Assembly (NCBI RefSeq): GCF_963678635.1
Contig: NC_087071.1
Coordinates: 30,866,141 to 30,930,140, forward strand
Reading direction: 5' to 3'
Source of the DNA: Symsagittifera roscoffensis
Taxonomy: Eukaryota; Xenacoelomorpha; Acoela; Convolutidae
DNA: 64,000 nucleotides
Shown: positions 11,945 to 23,960 of the stretch, piece after piece
How the letters are laid out: every line of letters starts with the position of its first letter
How positions within the stretch are numbered: the stretch's first letter is position 1
Notes under the pieces: model-generated
What the model was told of the DNA's origin: nothing
Seen by the model: only the letters and a program-made list of their open reading frames with translations
Databases searched by the model: none
Program-made: the position numbers and the translations under genes

Positions 11945-12960
11945 ATACTGTTATATTGAAAGACAATGGGGAAAATGCTTGTCTTACAAGTATCATATGT
12001 GGAAATTGTATAAAAACAATTTTTTCAGCTCCAAACTGTATTTTCGTTTTTGATGAGCAAAATGCTCTAAATTGAGCAAACGCGCTCTCAATTAACTGAA
12101 ACTTGATGATAAACATCTTTTCGAAGTTTTTTGAAAATCTTGATTTTTATGGAAAAAAGTTTATCGCAGAATTTTCTTGTATGGAAACTGTTTGATAACC
12201 ATCTTTTTCCAAAAAAAGATACATAGTTTTTTTTATCACCAGACTGTTTCTATTGGAGTGTTTTTTTTTAAATTGCATGAAAGTAGTCTGATTACCATAT
12301 TTCCATACATTTGATGTTTGGATTTGTATGATAAGCATTTTTGGTTTGAGGAAATGTTAGATAAGCCTCTTCGGTTTATGGAGGTCAACCCGGGACAGCG
12401 AAATTTTTTTAAAAATTAGAGCTAGGTTACGCAACAAAAAATTGTCTCAAATAGGTTTTAGAAAGGAAATGATCAAATAAAGATGACCAAATAATACAGA
12501 TTCTTTTACATGCTTGGCATATTTTGAAATTAAACGTATTTAACTATGACTATAGAATGATTTAATTGTTTTGAATTTGAAAATTTTTATTCCACTGCAA
12601 TGTTTTGGAACGCTGTCACAGTAGAAAATTGGTCTGAACAATTTTTTGATCTGATAATCAAAAAAAGAAAACACGCTTTGCCGACACGCTTAATCAAAAC
12701 GTAAGAATTTGATAGGATATTGTCTTGCGAAACACACAACAAGCAATTTCGATTTTTTCACCACCTTCTTCGAGAGCCATTGCAAAAACTGTTTCTGAAC
12801 TCTTTTTGAATTGATTTCTGAAAATGATTTGTTCGTTAATATGCCTAAAAAGAATTGGAAGTAGGCTGCAAAAAATTTATCCCAAAGTTGGTTTTTGAAT
12901 ACACTCAGGTCGACAAAAAAAAGGATCACCATAATTTTACTTCGATGTTACTCAAATTTT
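11945..12960 (+). repeat. ~1-kb tandem duplication, unit 2
   Basis: Second, diverged copy directly abutting unit 1, offset by about 980-1020 bp with small indels. The palindrome at 12160-12199 corresponds to the one at 11140-11179 in unit 1, so the palindrome predates the duplication. Short minus-strand frames (for example 12690-12932) are not conserved between units, which argues against coding. Confidence 0.75.
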
Positions 12961-14159
12961 AACTGTTTTTTGGACTCCAAAAAAATTATTTATTCATTTG
13001 TACAGAAAGAGAACAGATCTGAAGAAACTTACAGCACGAGCAAACATGTTCCGTAAACGTGGCAATGTTTGTTCTCGGGTTGAACTCGTTTATGTCCAAT
13101 AACTTGCAAGTCGTAGGCCCTTGTTACTTGTTTATCCGAAAGTCCTTATACCGTTCGCTTTATGGCTACTGCCTCTACTAATAATATCATGTGTCTAGGA
13201 TCTCCGTAGAACATCTGGGGCTTGATGGAATTTTAAATAGAGGACACCCAACTGAGCACATCTAGCAGCAATCATTAAACACTTTCAGGAGGAGCTTCTG
13301 TTTAACAAACGCAAAGCAAAACAAAAATAACTTTGATATTATAGATACCCGTAAAGAGAATTTCCATGAAAACGATTAGTTTAAGAAAAACAAAAAACTG
13401 TTCACACGACGCGAATTTAAATCTTTGACGTTGTTGAATCTCTTCTCGGGTACTTTTTTGTTCTCATTTTTGTAGCTGTCTAAATTGCTAAGAACAGCGC
13501 TTAAATTTTTAGGTACAATCAATATCAGGCATATATCAGACACATACCAACGTCTTTTACTAGTTTACTAGTTTCAGATCCTGATAACTTTTTATTTTTA
13601 CTAATAATATTTCGTTCAAACAGCTTATGTTGGGGTTGAGCTAGGGAGGTACTGGTAAATCCCCATGCATTAAGATAGAGAAGAAAACCTTAATGGATAA
13701 TTCTCTTCTGCTAGCTATGTATTAAGATAGGGTATAAGTTTTCCCATTAATTAAGATATCTGAAAGTTTCCCCGTGCCTTGAAAAGTGAAACGAGTTGTG
13801 GAACCTTGAAATGTGGAATGAGTGAGGTAAGTTGCAAAAGGATTTCGGAGCCCCAACTGACCATGCTTCAAGAACCCCTCTACCAATCTTTAGGAGGCTA
13901 AAATTTAAGAAAAGTATCACTAGTGTTCTAATCAACTGAGGTATATTGAAAATGTCTGAAACTAGGCTCGAACCTAGTTGAAACTTTATGTGAAAATTAA
14001 AGATTTTTCATAAAAAAATTATAGCAAAAGACAACAAAAAAATAAATTTTTGCCTCATGTGGGATTTTACTACAATTTACACCACAAAATCATAGTCTGA
14101 AAGGTTTGATACGGTTACCATTAGTAAGGGTATATATTTTGGGTGAATATAACTGATTT
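12961..14159. other. AT-rich non-coding DNA with short TTAAGATAG repeats
   Basis: Near 13665-13760 the motif CATTAAGATAG/TATTAAGATAGGG occurs three times with ~45-55-bp spacing. Similar sequence occurs at 30880-31190. Nothing else is recognised. Confidence 0.35.
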
Positions 14160-14162
14160 TTT

Positions 14163-14667
14163 TTAGTTTGAACATCTTGTGGCTTTTTGTGTGGCGGCTT
14201 TGAATCCACATCCACGATTCGTCCACTTCAAGTTTACAGTTTCATCAAGAACTCGTGTGTTTTTGGACATTAGTCTACCTTGGTCCTCCTCTTCAAGATT
14301 CTTTGCTTTTAATTTTGAATTTGTCAACCTTTTTTTCATAGCAGCAACACGTCTTGCTCTACGGGTACAACCACTCAGCACAGCAAAATTTTTTCTTATA
14401 TAGCTCGAACTCTTATTTATTATGCTGTTTATGAATATTGCAGCAAAAAAGCGGGAGAAAATTCTTCTCTGCATCGGCTATAAAGTCATCTCTGCAGTCA
14501 TTTCGACAAATGTGTGTCCATTGAGCTTTCTTCTCAGGTAGTAAACAATCTTTCAAGTTCCCTTCTGCTAATGCATGCTTGATACAAAGAGTTCGTGTCC
14601 ATGTCCAGTGCCTCGATTTGAATCTCATCACATTTTTATGAATAAAAAAGTAGTTCAACTGCAACAT
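14163..14667 (-). CDS. Unrecognised coding-like block, probably 3' part of a minus-strand gene or pseudogene
   Basis: Two overlapping minus-strand frames (14413-14667 and 14163-14474) read as protein-like sequence and join if one reading-frame slip is allowed near 14440-14474. The first is rich in Trp, Cys and His, with residues RHWTWTRTLC followed by QWTHICRNDC. The second is basic (TRRARRVAAMKKRL) then acidic (NLEEEDQ), ending at a TAA-type stop before an A-run. Base composition is richer in G+C than the flanks. I do not recognise the family. The frame slip suggests decay, an unrecognised intron or a sequencing error. Together with the blocks at 14829-15014 and 15340-15514 it may form one gene, but the splice phases I tried do not join cleanly. 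Confidence 0.35.
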
Positions 14668-14828
14668 TTTTGTTTGGCTTATTGAAGAAAGAATTTTTTG
14701 ACGTTAATTGATTCTCTATTTACAATGGTTGATTTCAGTAATTCAATTTGTTTAAGTTTTTCAACAACATGCAACATGCAATCACCTGAAAAACATCTCA
14801 TTAATTGATTTGTGTGTCTTTTCATCGA

Positions 14829-15014
14829 TTAGTTGCTTAGATTTTTTATACGTGGATATTTCCATGATTTGATAACCTTACGTGCTGTCACCCAGAAGCT
14901 CCACATTATTGCCTTTTTCCAATTCAAACCATTTCGTTTTATTGCCCTTTTCCAAATCGTCAAGCCATTTTTATATTTAAAGCTTTCGTTGACTACGATT
15001 GCTTTTTCAGCAAG
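14829..15014 (-). CDS. Candidate internal exon with strong splice consensus
   Basis: On the minus strand a pyrimidine-rich TTGTTGTTTCTCAG acceptor precedes position 15014. The following 44 codons are open and protein-like (charged and Trp-rich, including IWKRAIKRNGLNWKKA), and reach a GTAAGG donor at 14881. If not spliced, the frame stays open to a stop at 14829-14831. In the same frame a stop lies just upstream of the acceptor, so an intron there is plausible. No family is recognised. Confidence 0.35.
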   Translation of the reverse strand, partial: LAEKAIVVNESFKYKNGLTIWKRAIKRNGLNWKKAIMWSFWVTARKVIKSWKYPRIKNLSN

Positions 15015-15339
15015 CTGAGAAACAACAACCCTCTAAGAAAAATTTTTCAATGACTTCCAAAAACTGTTTAATGGAGGACATGATCGACAAAGTGAGTTGA
15101 AAAAATTATAAATTCAATTTCCCCATCATTAGGATTCGAAAAAAAACTCATTTCGAAAGAAATATGGGAGCAACAAAGCATGACTATTTCTAAAGATTTT
15201 TTTACGATGATATAAGAACAAAGACCGAAGCCATTTAAAACTTGATAGAATTCTATAAAAAAAGCATATTAAAACTCAGACGCATGATTCGAATATAGCA
15301 AATATCTGCTTGCACAAATCGACAAATCTTAGTTTTTAC

Positions 15340-15514
15340 CTGTTTTTAAAGGGCAGTGAAGATTTGTGTGAGAACAAGGAACGTCAAAATAATACAAGTA
15401 AAGTGAAGAAAATTGACTGCCTCCGGGTTGATGGCTACTAAGATGTTTGAAAATCATTAAACGAACTGATGGGTTAATGCTATCGCTTCTGCTCATATCA
15501 AGAAACCCGTCCAT
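15340..15514 (-). CDS. Candidate first exon, minus strand
   Basis: An ATG at 15514 opens 58 codons ending exactly at a CAG|GTAAAA donor (boundary 15340/15339). The peptide is of mixed composition with no signal peptide or known motif. Its position upstream of the two other minus-strand blocks suggests a multi-exon gene spanning about 14.16-15.51 kb. That joining is inference. Confidence 0.25.
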
Positions 15515-15783
15515 CTATGTCGGATCAAAATAATGAAAAAGGGAAAAAAACTGAAATAGATGAGTTGAGACCAGATTATATAAAAGAAAAAGATTATGAC
15601 CTTCAGGAAATGCAGGAATTCGGGTGATGGGAGCAATTAAAAATGACTATCCAGTCAAAAATCAAACACAACAAAAATTTCATACAAAAGACAGACGTCC
15701 CCATACCGATTCTGCAATAAAAAAAACAAAGAACGCATCCCTTCTTCGCTGTAGTCACTGTGATTATCTTCAATGTTTAATAA

Positions 15784-16017
15784 TTGACGTCAGCTGAAAT
15801 GACCGGAGAATATGCCGAAGTAAAAGATTTGTTTAGGAATATCGTTTTGAAAACATGGCAGATTTTCGATAAACTTTGTCTTCTCGGAATTTGCCAACGA
15901 CTTCGATTACTAGAAAACCGTTGCAACGAGTTTCAAAAACTACTTATCGAATGGTTCTGTGTTCAGATTAGTAGCAAACCAGATTTGAATAAAGTTTTGA
16001 ACCAAGTTGGAAATTGA
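15784..16017 (+). CDS. Small unrecognised ORF
   Basis: 77 codons with a balanced, helical-looking composition (Leu, Glu, Lys, Cys; includes LCLLGICQRLRLLENRC). It lies in locally less AT-rich DNA and is divergent from the minus-strand candidate exons. I see no flanking splice signals that decide its fate and no known domain. It could be an exon or chance. Confidence 0.2.
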   Translation: MTSAEMTGEYAEVKDLFRNIVLKTWQIFDKLCLLGICQRLRLLENRCNEFQKLLIEWFCVQISSKPDLNKVLNQVGN

Positions 16018-16191
16018 AAGTTGCAAAGAATGAGCTCAGCTCACAAAATAACAACTCCATCAAATCATATGCAAAATAATTGTTTCATTCAGTTGAGAAA
16101 CAAACATAGGTTCGGTTTTGTTTTCAAACTAAAATTTTATAACAAATTAAGTACTCAACTCAAATTGTTTTTTCAATTTTTTTGTCTTTTT

Positions 16192-16214
16192 CCTCTTTCT
16201 CTCTCTCATACTCT

Positions 16215-16264
<50 letters not shown>
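16192..16264 (+). repeat. (TC)n microsatellite
   Basis: About 70 bases of nearly pure CT dinucleotides with a few interruptions. The Ser-Leu run in the overlapping frame is produced by this repeat and is not evidence of a protein. Confidence 0.95.
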
Positions 16265-17700
16265 ATCTTCAAGAGAAAAATTTTTGTGCGTCGTCAAACG
16301 TTTTGTTTCCTCACGAAAAAAAAATAGCAAGAAAATATAACTTCGAAAAGTTTTTCTCAAGGTATTGCCAGTTTAGATCTGCCTTAATTACCTGTATATT
16401 GTATTTTTTTCTGTGAATTGTATTCGGAAACTTTCTATTTTCACGAGTAATTTTATTTCACAAGTAATCTTACGACTAAAATTATTTTGTAACTTTTTGT
16501 CAATTATTTTTTGCGCACAAAAAATTTCATCGCTCAAAATTCAACCCAACAAACTTTTATCCCGATGTATTGGAGGTTTTAGAGGTGCTTTGATTGCGCG
16601 TAAATGATGCTAATTTGCTTGAACCATCTAGAACACTCCAATATAACCAGAAGATTTTTGGAACACTGATGAGGAGATAAGTTTTTGATTCAACCGACCA
16701 AAATATCATGAATAATTGTTCTTGTTGGCATTTTCAGAAACAGAACCAGCTACATTCGTTCTTGTTCCCACTAGCTAATTTTATTGAATTTAAAGTAACT
16801 TTTTAGTTGTTCCGACTCCTTGAAGGTTATTTGCCGCTCATCACCTTCACCCAAAAGTCAGAAAAATTAATACAAATCAGGGCCATTTTGTACTATACTA
16901 TTTCTTCTGCTTTATAAGTAAATTATCACTCAAGGTTTTAATGCATTCATGCTCTTCCAGTGCAAGTAATTTTGTTTGTGGCTGTAAAATTATAAATGTT
17001 TCCAACTTTGTCTCTAAGTTTGCCTCTATCCGCACCAATGTTTTCATGTTAAATCAGAGATGTCCACTTTTTCGTCATAAGCTAGGCACCCAGTAGACCT
17101 GAACATGAAAAAAGCAGCCCCGAGCATGCTTGAAAAGTATTAGATTTTGTAAAAAAAAAAATTCCATAGAATTGACAAGATCTGAATCAGATGTGATCAG
17201 TTTTGAATGAAATCTGATCATACATGGTTTTGATTCTTACTCATGAACCCAAAAGAGCGAACAAGTGTTCAAAATTGAGGAATTGACAACTTCATTTTGA
17301 AAATGTTGTACGTTTCAATTTAACAGAAAAGTTTCAAATTTTTTTCTGTTTCGGTGTTTGTTTTTGCAATTTGATCTCACTTATTTTTTATAATTGTTAA
17401 TTTTTTGCCACCTAAAACAGCTTGATTTTTATTACCACAGATAAAAAATGTTTTCAATTCAAATTTTTTACAGCTTTTTTTGTACGTCGGGTAACGTACT
17501 AAAACTTAATACGACAACTCGAAGCAAAAGACTTCAGTCAGTTCAAAAAGCTCTAAAATTTTAATAAACCTATGAGATCATGAAATTTTTTTAGAAGTTT
17601 TGTAAGAGATTACTGGCAGCTTTAGCTTTTTTTCAAATTCATTTAAAATTTATTAAAAATTGCAAAGAAATGTTTTTTCGATTTTGGTCTCGGGACATCA
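16265..17700. other. AT-rich non-coding DNA, nothing recognised
   Basis: No supported gene, RNA or repeat beyond homopolymer tracts. Confidence 0.4.
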
Positions 17701-17739
17701 ATAGTTTTCAAAATCCCCGGTTTGACTTTCATACAAAAA

Positions 17740-19110
17740 AAATGTTTTGTTTATAATACCTTTTCATATATGAAGTGTATGGAAAAAAATTTTATCATAC
17801 AAAACTCATACAAATTTTAAAGTGTTTTAAGAATTTTTAATAATTATTTTTTAATCCGTTAGCCTCTTTTGAAGCATTCTGGCTATTGAAAAAACGATGG
17901 AACATTAATAGGAAATGTTTATCATACAATTTTTTCAGAGATAATCAATTTGTCATAGAAAAAACAAAATTTTCAAAATTTACCAAAAAACGTGTCTGGA
18001 CAAATTTAAATAGATATAAATAATTATATCTAAGATAGAGGGAATTTTGACAATCAAAAACTTGATTTTAATAACGGTCGGAAAAAATACTTATCATATA
18101 GTTTTCATTATGAAAGTTGTATGTCATGATTTTTTTAATAAACAAAAACACAAATTTCGGTTTAAAAATTTTACTTCTTTTTTCGGCTGAAAGCTTACTT
18201 TTCTGCTCAAATTTAAGTTTTACGATAAAAAAAATTTTACATGAAAAAAGTTTGAATTTTTGTTTTTATGACGTAGTTCAGGACGAATTTTTTTAACCCA
18301 GAAAATCCAAAAAACCCAAAAAAACGCGATTTTTTCTGTAAACGCGATTTTTATAACTTTGTTTCATTTGCTGAGATTAAAATGAATTTGTAAAAAAAAT
18401 CAGGCCTTTTTTCTCAAGCATCAAAATTTTCAAACTGAAAATTATCTAGCCATATGAAACGCTATTTAAAAATTCAAATATTACATTTTTTTTCTGAAAA
18501 AGTTTGGCTTTTGAAACAAATTACCCGGGGTGACCTTCATTAACCGAAAATGCTTAATTTACATTTCCATAAACCGAAAATGTCAATCATACAATTCCAT
18601 ATATCAAATGTATAGAAGAATACTGATCATACAATTTTCATAAAATTTCAAAAAACCATTGAAAAATGATTCAAACTCATTTCTGCCGCTCTTTGAACAA
18701 AAAAAACAGTCTCGTGATAAAAAAAAATGTTTCTTTCTTATGAAAAAATGGTTATCATTAAATTTCCAGATATGAAAAGTGTATGACTACCATTATTTGA
18801 AAAAAAATTGAAATTGCCCCAATTTTTTTTCCAACCGCAAATCGACTTTTGTACTCAAGCAAACATTTTCCAGAAAAAAAATGTTGCATGCAAATTTAAT
18901 TTTCTTGTCTGCATAACGTAGTCCTGGATACACAAAAAATGGATTTTTACCGTTTCTCTGGATAAATTTTTTGAAACAGCTTAAAACTTTTTGTTTCTTT
19001 TTGTGACGTGTTTTATGGCATATTAATGGCATGCTTTGATCAATGTCTGATAATTTGAAAATTCTAATTTTAAAAGTAATCATCTTTGAAAAATTTTGCC
19101 AATTCAATTT
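17740..19110. repeat. Second cluster of AT-rich palindromes and their parent repeat
   Basis: Palindrome copies based on TTATCATACAATTTTCATA occur near 17755, 17920, 18090-18130, 18575-18645 and 18751-18789. The adjoining segments 18180-18300 and 18790-18960 resemble each other (both include GACGTAGTTCAGGA or AACGTAGTCCTGGA) and resemble 1200-1400 in inverted orientation. The minus-strand frame 18793-19107 and plus-strand frame 977-1393 translate to similar strings because they lie in copies of this repeat. This could reflect an old coding element, but the composition is so A/T-driven that I call it a repeat. Confidence 0.55.
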
Positions 19111-20394
19111 GAGTCTACCACCTATTGTAATAAATCAATAGGTGCACCAAAAATCTTTTGTAATCAATTTTAAGCCATGAAATTGAGACACGCACAAAAT
19201 TTTTCAAAGTGATCTCTATTCACTGGTTTCAGACAAATTTTTGCTGAAAATCAGAATAACAGGATGTCTTCCTGGAAATTAAACAAGGAAAAAACCTGAT
19301 GAAATTTTTAAAACGTCTGAAGTATAGACATTTGAAAACCGTTTAAAAAAGAGCTTCGAGCTAAATACTTGAGTGTGATGTACGTTGTGAAAGGGAAGTG
19401 GTTTTTTAAATTAACATCTGCTAACTTTTTTTAAAATTCAACAATTTTTCTCTGAAAGAAGATTTTCATTAATAGTTTATGATAGTGTTGATGCTGCGCT
19501 TGAAAAAATCTTGCAAAGAGACGCATAAATTTATAAGAAAAACATGATTGCCGCAAAAAATGGCGATAATTTGGTAGTCTCAAAGGAAAGATTTTATATT
19601 GCACTAAGTATGCAAAAAAATGGCATTGGTTTGGTTACTCGCGGGTTTCTTTTAGAAACCAACCAAAAATGGGAAAGCTTAGTTCGGATGCGACGAAATT
19701 ATAAGTCAAAGGGTCAATCGACCAACAACGGCTAATTCAAAGTTATAGTTCGAAACTGTTTCAATATAATGCAAAATGTCGGAAGCGTTTGTAGTATCTT
19801 CAAATTGGCGAGGCTCCAATGCTAATTATTCACAGCCAATGCTGAGCCTTAGACCAAAGTAACCAGAATTTGATGTACGCATCTCAAATCCATGTTATTT
19901 CCCGCATGCCTTTAATTGTATGCACTATGACATGACACTCAGCAGACAAAATACGAACCAAGCAGGACATTTTTAGTCACTTTGACTTGGGTATGGTGGG
20001 GATCGCTCCAAAAAAATGCCCAATTTCGGTTGAAATCGTGTTTTTGACATAACCATGACTCAAGTTTTCACCTCAGTGGGAGTATATTCGCGAATGACAT
20101 GCTTAGACACAAGTCACTGAATTTTCGAGAAGCTTTGATGAGGCCAGGTAGTTTGTCCACTTGTCGGGACCGCTCTGTGGATGTGCCGAACTGTTCATCT
20201 TCGTGGAGATAAAAATTAAATAGTTTAACACACAGTTGTTTCTGCTGCATTGCTGATATTAAAAAGCAAAAAAAACACTGCGCATAAACTTCCATCTTTA
20301 TAAGCCGAGTCATGTTTCGTTTAGGGTAACTATGTGTGGTTTTATTAGAGCAGTTTTGAAAGCAGTGGTATCCAAGCAGTTTGTTGTTGAAGCA
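19111..20394. other. Non-coding stretch with short unsupported ORFs
   Basis: Frames at 19544-19735 (plus) and 20068-20313 (minus) have fairly ordinary amino-acid composition but no domain, no splice support and no neighbours. Not called as genes. Confidence 0.3.
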
Positions 20395-21149
20395 ACTCTT
20401 TTTGTCGTCTTCCTAAGACTTTACTTTTGTTCCGTTTCAAAAATTCGTGCTAAAATTGATAGTTGTTGTGTAATTTGTAAATTTAACAATTCTGATACTG
20501 TAACTCTAGTTGTTTTCTATTGAATTGAGCATCGTTCTATAACAATCTTGAAGGCCTGTTTTTTCAAAATTTTTCTTGCGGTTCACAAAAAATGGCCAAA
20601 ACGGTCTTTTAGCGCTTTGGGAGAGCACGGAAAATCAATTTGATGGACCTAAAAAAAAGGTCGACAAAGTTTTTGAACAGTTTTTGAAAATCCCCCTCCT
20701 ACCACTCGAGAAAATCCATCCCCCTGCATCCTTCACCAAAAATCCAATGTCCACTAAACTGAACATCCTTCAAAAAAAACATAATCTTCGTAGATGCAGT
20801 TATTTTCGACATTTTAAAAAATCCTTTTTTCTTAATTAGTCGCTTTCTTATGATTTTTCAATCGCAAGATTTTGGGTCTTTGATTGTGTTGTATTGAGGT
20901 AATGCGATTCAATTTTAGTGCCCCAGTGTGTAAATTGGCTGCAGAAACCAAATCTTTGACAGCGATACTTTTCAAACGTCCAGTTGGTTTTTTGTGAGTA
21001 ATTCCAACTATAATACCAATCTATCTTTTTATAATTTAACAAAAAAAAGTTTCAAGTGAAAAAACTTCATCTGGCTTTTTGAATTTTTTACGGATGAAAG
21101 AAAGAAAACGTTTTCACTTATACATGTCCTGATGGTTTGTTTTTGTTTT
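20395..21149 (+). repeat. Partial module preceding the 3.2-kb tandem repeat
   Basis: From about 20395 the sequence matches the second half of the modules that follow (compare 20395-20640 with 21770-22000). Shared landmarks are the AAGACTTACTTT-like start, the ACTCTAGTTGTTTTCTA block and the GAGAGCACGG block. It lacks the C-rich/G-rich part, so it is a truncated module. Confidence 0.55.
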
Positions 21150-21517
21150 TCAAGAATCCCGCACTCGAGTTCTACGGAAAAAAAACACCTAAATTTGAAT
21201 TCTATCTTCAAGGTCTATAAAAGTGAAAAGTAATCAAATGTAATCGTTATAAATGGATTAAATTGCTAGTTTAATAATGCAATAAAACCCAATACACGTC
21301 CTTTTTGTTCTATTTTTCTCTGTTAGAGATCAAGACAATCTAATTATATCATAGTTAAGGATTTTTTACTAAATAGGATGCTAACTTCAACGGATTTGAA
21401 TTATTGCCTTCGTTTTAAATCAAAGTTATTTGTTACTTGTTGTTCGATTTCAATTTTTGTTTCTGCGCAACTTTGATTTTTGTTACTGTTCTCATGTTAC
21501 TCATTTTCTCATTTTTG

Positions 21518-21745
21518 CCCCCCACACCTGAACAAACCCCCGTCCCCCGCCAGGATCAACCCCTTCCCCCACCCATGTCGGTTCGGGCGGTGGTGAGATG
21601 GGTGTTTCGGTTTCAGGTGCAGGGGTTGGTTCGAGTCGGGCTACGGTGGTTCAATTCAGGAGGTGTACGGCTCAGGTGGTCATGTGAGGCGGGGTGCGGG
21701 GGGGGGGGGGGGGGGGATTGGGGATTGGTTCAGGTTTCGAGTTGG
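21518..21745 (+). repeat. C-rich/G-rich strand-switch box with G19 run
   Basis: A C-rich half (CCCCCCACACCTGAACAAAC and following) is followed by a G-rich half built on GGTTCAGGTGG-like words. CACCTGAACAAACCCCC in the first half is roughly complementary to GGTTCAGGTG words in the second, so the box can fold back on itself. Near 21698 there is an uninterrupted run of about 19 G. Confidence 0.7.
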
Positions 21746-22824
21746 GGGAAAGGGGCAAGTACGCTTTTGTCATCTTACTAAGACTTACTTTCCTTTTGTT
21801 TCAAGCTATTCCTGCTGAAATTGATAGTCGTTGCTTGATTTATAAAATTACCAACTCTGATTCTGTTACTCTTGTTGTTTTCTAGAAAGCTGAACATCCT
21901 TTAATAACACCCTTGAAGTCCTGTTTTTTTCAAATCTTTTCCTGCGCCGCACAAAAATTGTTTAAAACAGGGTAGTTTAGTGCTCTGAGAGAGCTCGGCA
22001 ATTCAAATTGATAGACCTAAAAAAGGTCGAAAAGGTTTTCGAAATTTTTTTGAAAATACGCCCCCTTCTCGAGAAAACCCTAGATACGATCCTGCATCTT
22101 TCACTAAGAATCAAACGTCCACTAAACTGATCATCCTGCAAAAAACATAGAAATTTCGTAGAAACAGTTTTTTTGACATTTTTTCATATACTCTTTTTTA
22201 ATTAGTGGTTTTCGTCTGATTTTTCATTCGAGGTTTTGGTTGTGTTGTATTGAAGTGATGTGATTCTCTTTTTGAGCATCTGTGTGTAAATTGGCTGCAA
22301 AAATCAAATCTAGGACAACGATACTTTTCAAACATCCAATTGATTTTTTGACATGTAATTCCATCAATAATATCAAACTTTTTATAAAAATTTACAAAAA
22401 AATAGCTGGAAAAATAATGATATATGCCATGATGTTTTGTTTTCGTTTTTTAAGAAACCGGCACTAAAGTTCCATGGATGAAAATCAACCAAAACTTGAG
22501 TTTCTTTGGTAATGTCTATAAAAGTGAAAAGTCATCATATGTAATTATTTAAAAATGGATTAAATTGCTATTATTGAATAATGCAATAAAATCCATTGCA
22601 AGTCACTTATAATCATTTTTTTTCTCTTTTATACAACACGACAATTAAATTATTTTATAATCCATTGTTTTGACCTTGTTAGATGCAATTTCAACGGATA
22701 TCAAAAGTTGTCCATGTTTTAAACTAGTTTTAGTTGTTACTTGTTGCTCGATTTCACCATTTAAGGCGCAGCTTTCATTTTTTCTATTACTGTTTTTGTC
22801 TTACCCATTTTCTCAACTTTGCCA

Positions 22825-23040
22825 CCCCCTCACCTGAACAAACCCCCGTCCCCGCCAGAATCAATCCCCGTCCCTCACCCGTACTGGTTCGGGCGGCGAT
22901 GGGTGGGGGTATTTGGTTAAGAAGGCGGGGTTAGTGCAAGTGGGGAAGGGGAGGGTTGGTTCATGCCAGAGATCGAAGGTTTATGTGGGGTTGGTTCAGA
23001 TGATCAGGTGGGGAGGGGGAGGGTTGCTGATTCAGGAATA
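22825..23040 (+). repeat. C-rich/G-rich box, second sub-module
   Basis: Same arrangement as 21518-21745: CACCTGAACAAACCCCC, then a G-rich half with GGTTCAGATGATCAGGTGGGG-like words, diverged from the first box. Confidence 0.65.
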
Positions 23041-23732
23041 AAGTAAAAAAATGGGCAAGTACGCTTTTTTTTGTCTTACTAAGCCTTACTTTAATTCCAT
23101 TTCGAGCAATTCCTGCTAAAATTGAGTTGTTGAAAAATTTATAAAATTACCAATTATGATTCTGTAACACTAGTTGTTTTTTACTGAGTTGAATATCTTT
23201 CAATAACATCCTTGAAGGCTTGTTTTTTCATTTTTTTTTGGACAAAATTTGGTTAAAACAGGATCTTCTAGTGCTTTGGAAGAGCTCGGCAGTTCAATTT
23301 GATGGACCTGAAGAAAAGTTCAACAAAGCTCTCGAAAGCTGCTTGAAAACCCTCTCCTTTCCAGAAGTTCTTACATCCGCCACTTAATATCCAAAACCTA
23401 CTATACTGAACATCCTTCACAAAAAATGTACAAGTTTTGTAGATGCTGTTTTTTCGACATTTTGTTAAATGTTTTTTTTGTGGCCTTAGTCTCAGTTTTC
23501 ATTCGCTAGATTTCGAGGTTTTGGTTTTTTTATTTTGAAGCGATGGAATTCTCTTTTTATGCCTAAATGTTTAGGTTGGCTTCAGAAACCAAATTTATGA
23601 CGGCGTTTTTGTTGTAACATCCACTTAACTTTTGGTGAACTATAATATCAATCTATTTTTTTTAAAATTTAGCGAACAAAATTTAAAACGCAACTTTGAT
23701 TTTTGTTATTTTTTTTATTTTACTCAATTTCT

Positions 23733-23960
23733 CACCTGAACAAACCCTGCACCCCGCGAGAACCAACCCCCATCCCCCAACCGTGTTGGTTCGGGCTGTG
23801 GTGGGGTGGGGTTTCTGATTCAGGTTGAGGGGTTGGTTCAAATGGGGGGCTTGGTTTATGTCAGGGGTCGTATGGTTCATATGGGGTTGAGTTAGACTGT
23901 CAGGTGGGGGTGGGTTTGGTTCAAGTATAAAGTGAGGGAAAGGGGCAAGTGTTGATTGGG
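23733..23960 (+). repeat. C-rich/G-rich box, third sub-module
   Basis: Third version of the box, ending with GAGGGAAAGGGGCAAGTGTTG. Its counterpart in unit 2 is 26865-27095. Confidence 0.65.

Noticed and set aside
16021-16416. 131-codon ORF with a Ser-Leu repeat
   Set aside because: Its core is the (TC)n microsatellite and the rest is low-complexity AT-rich sequence.
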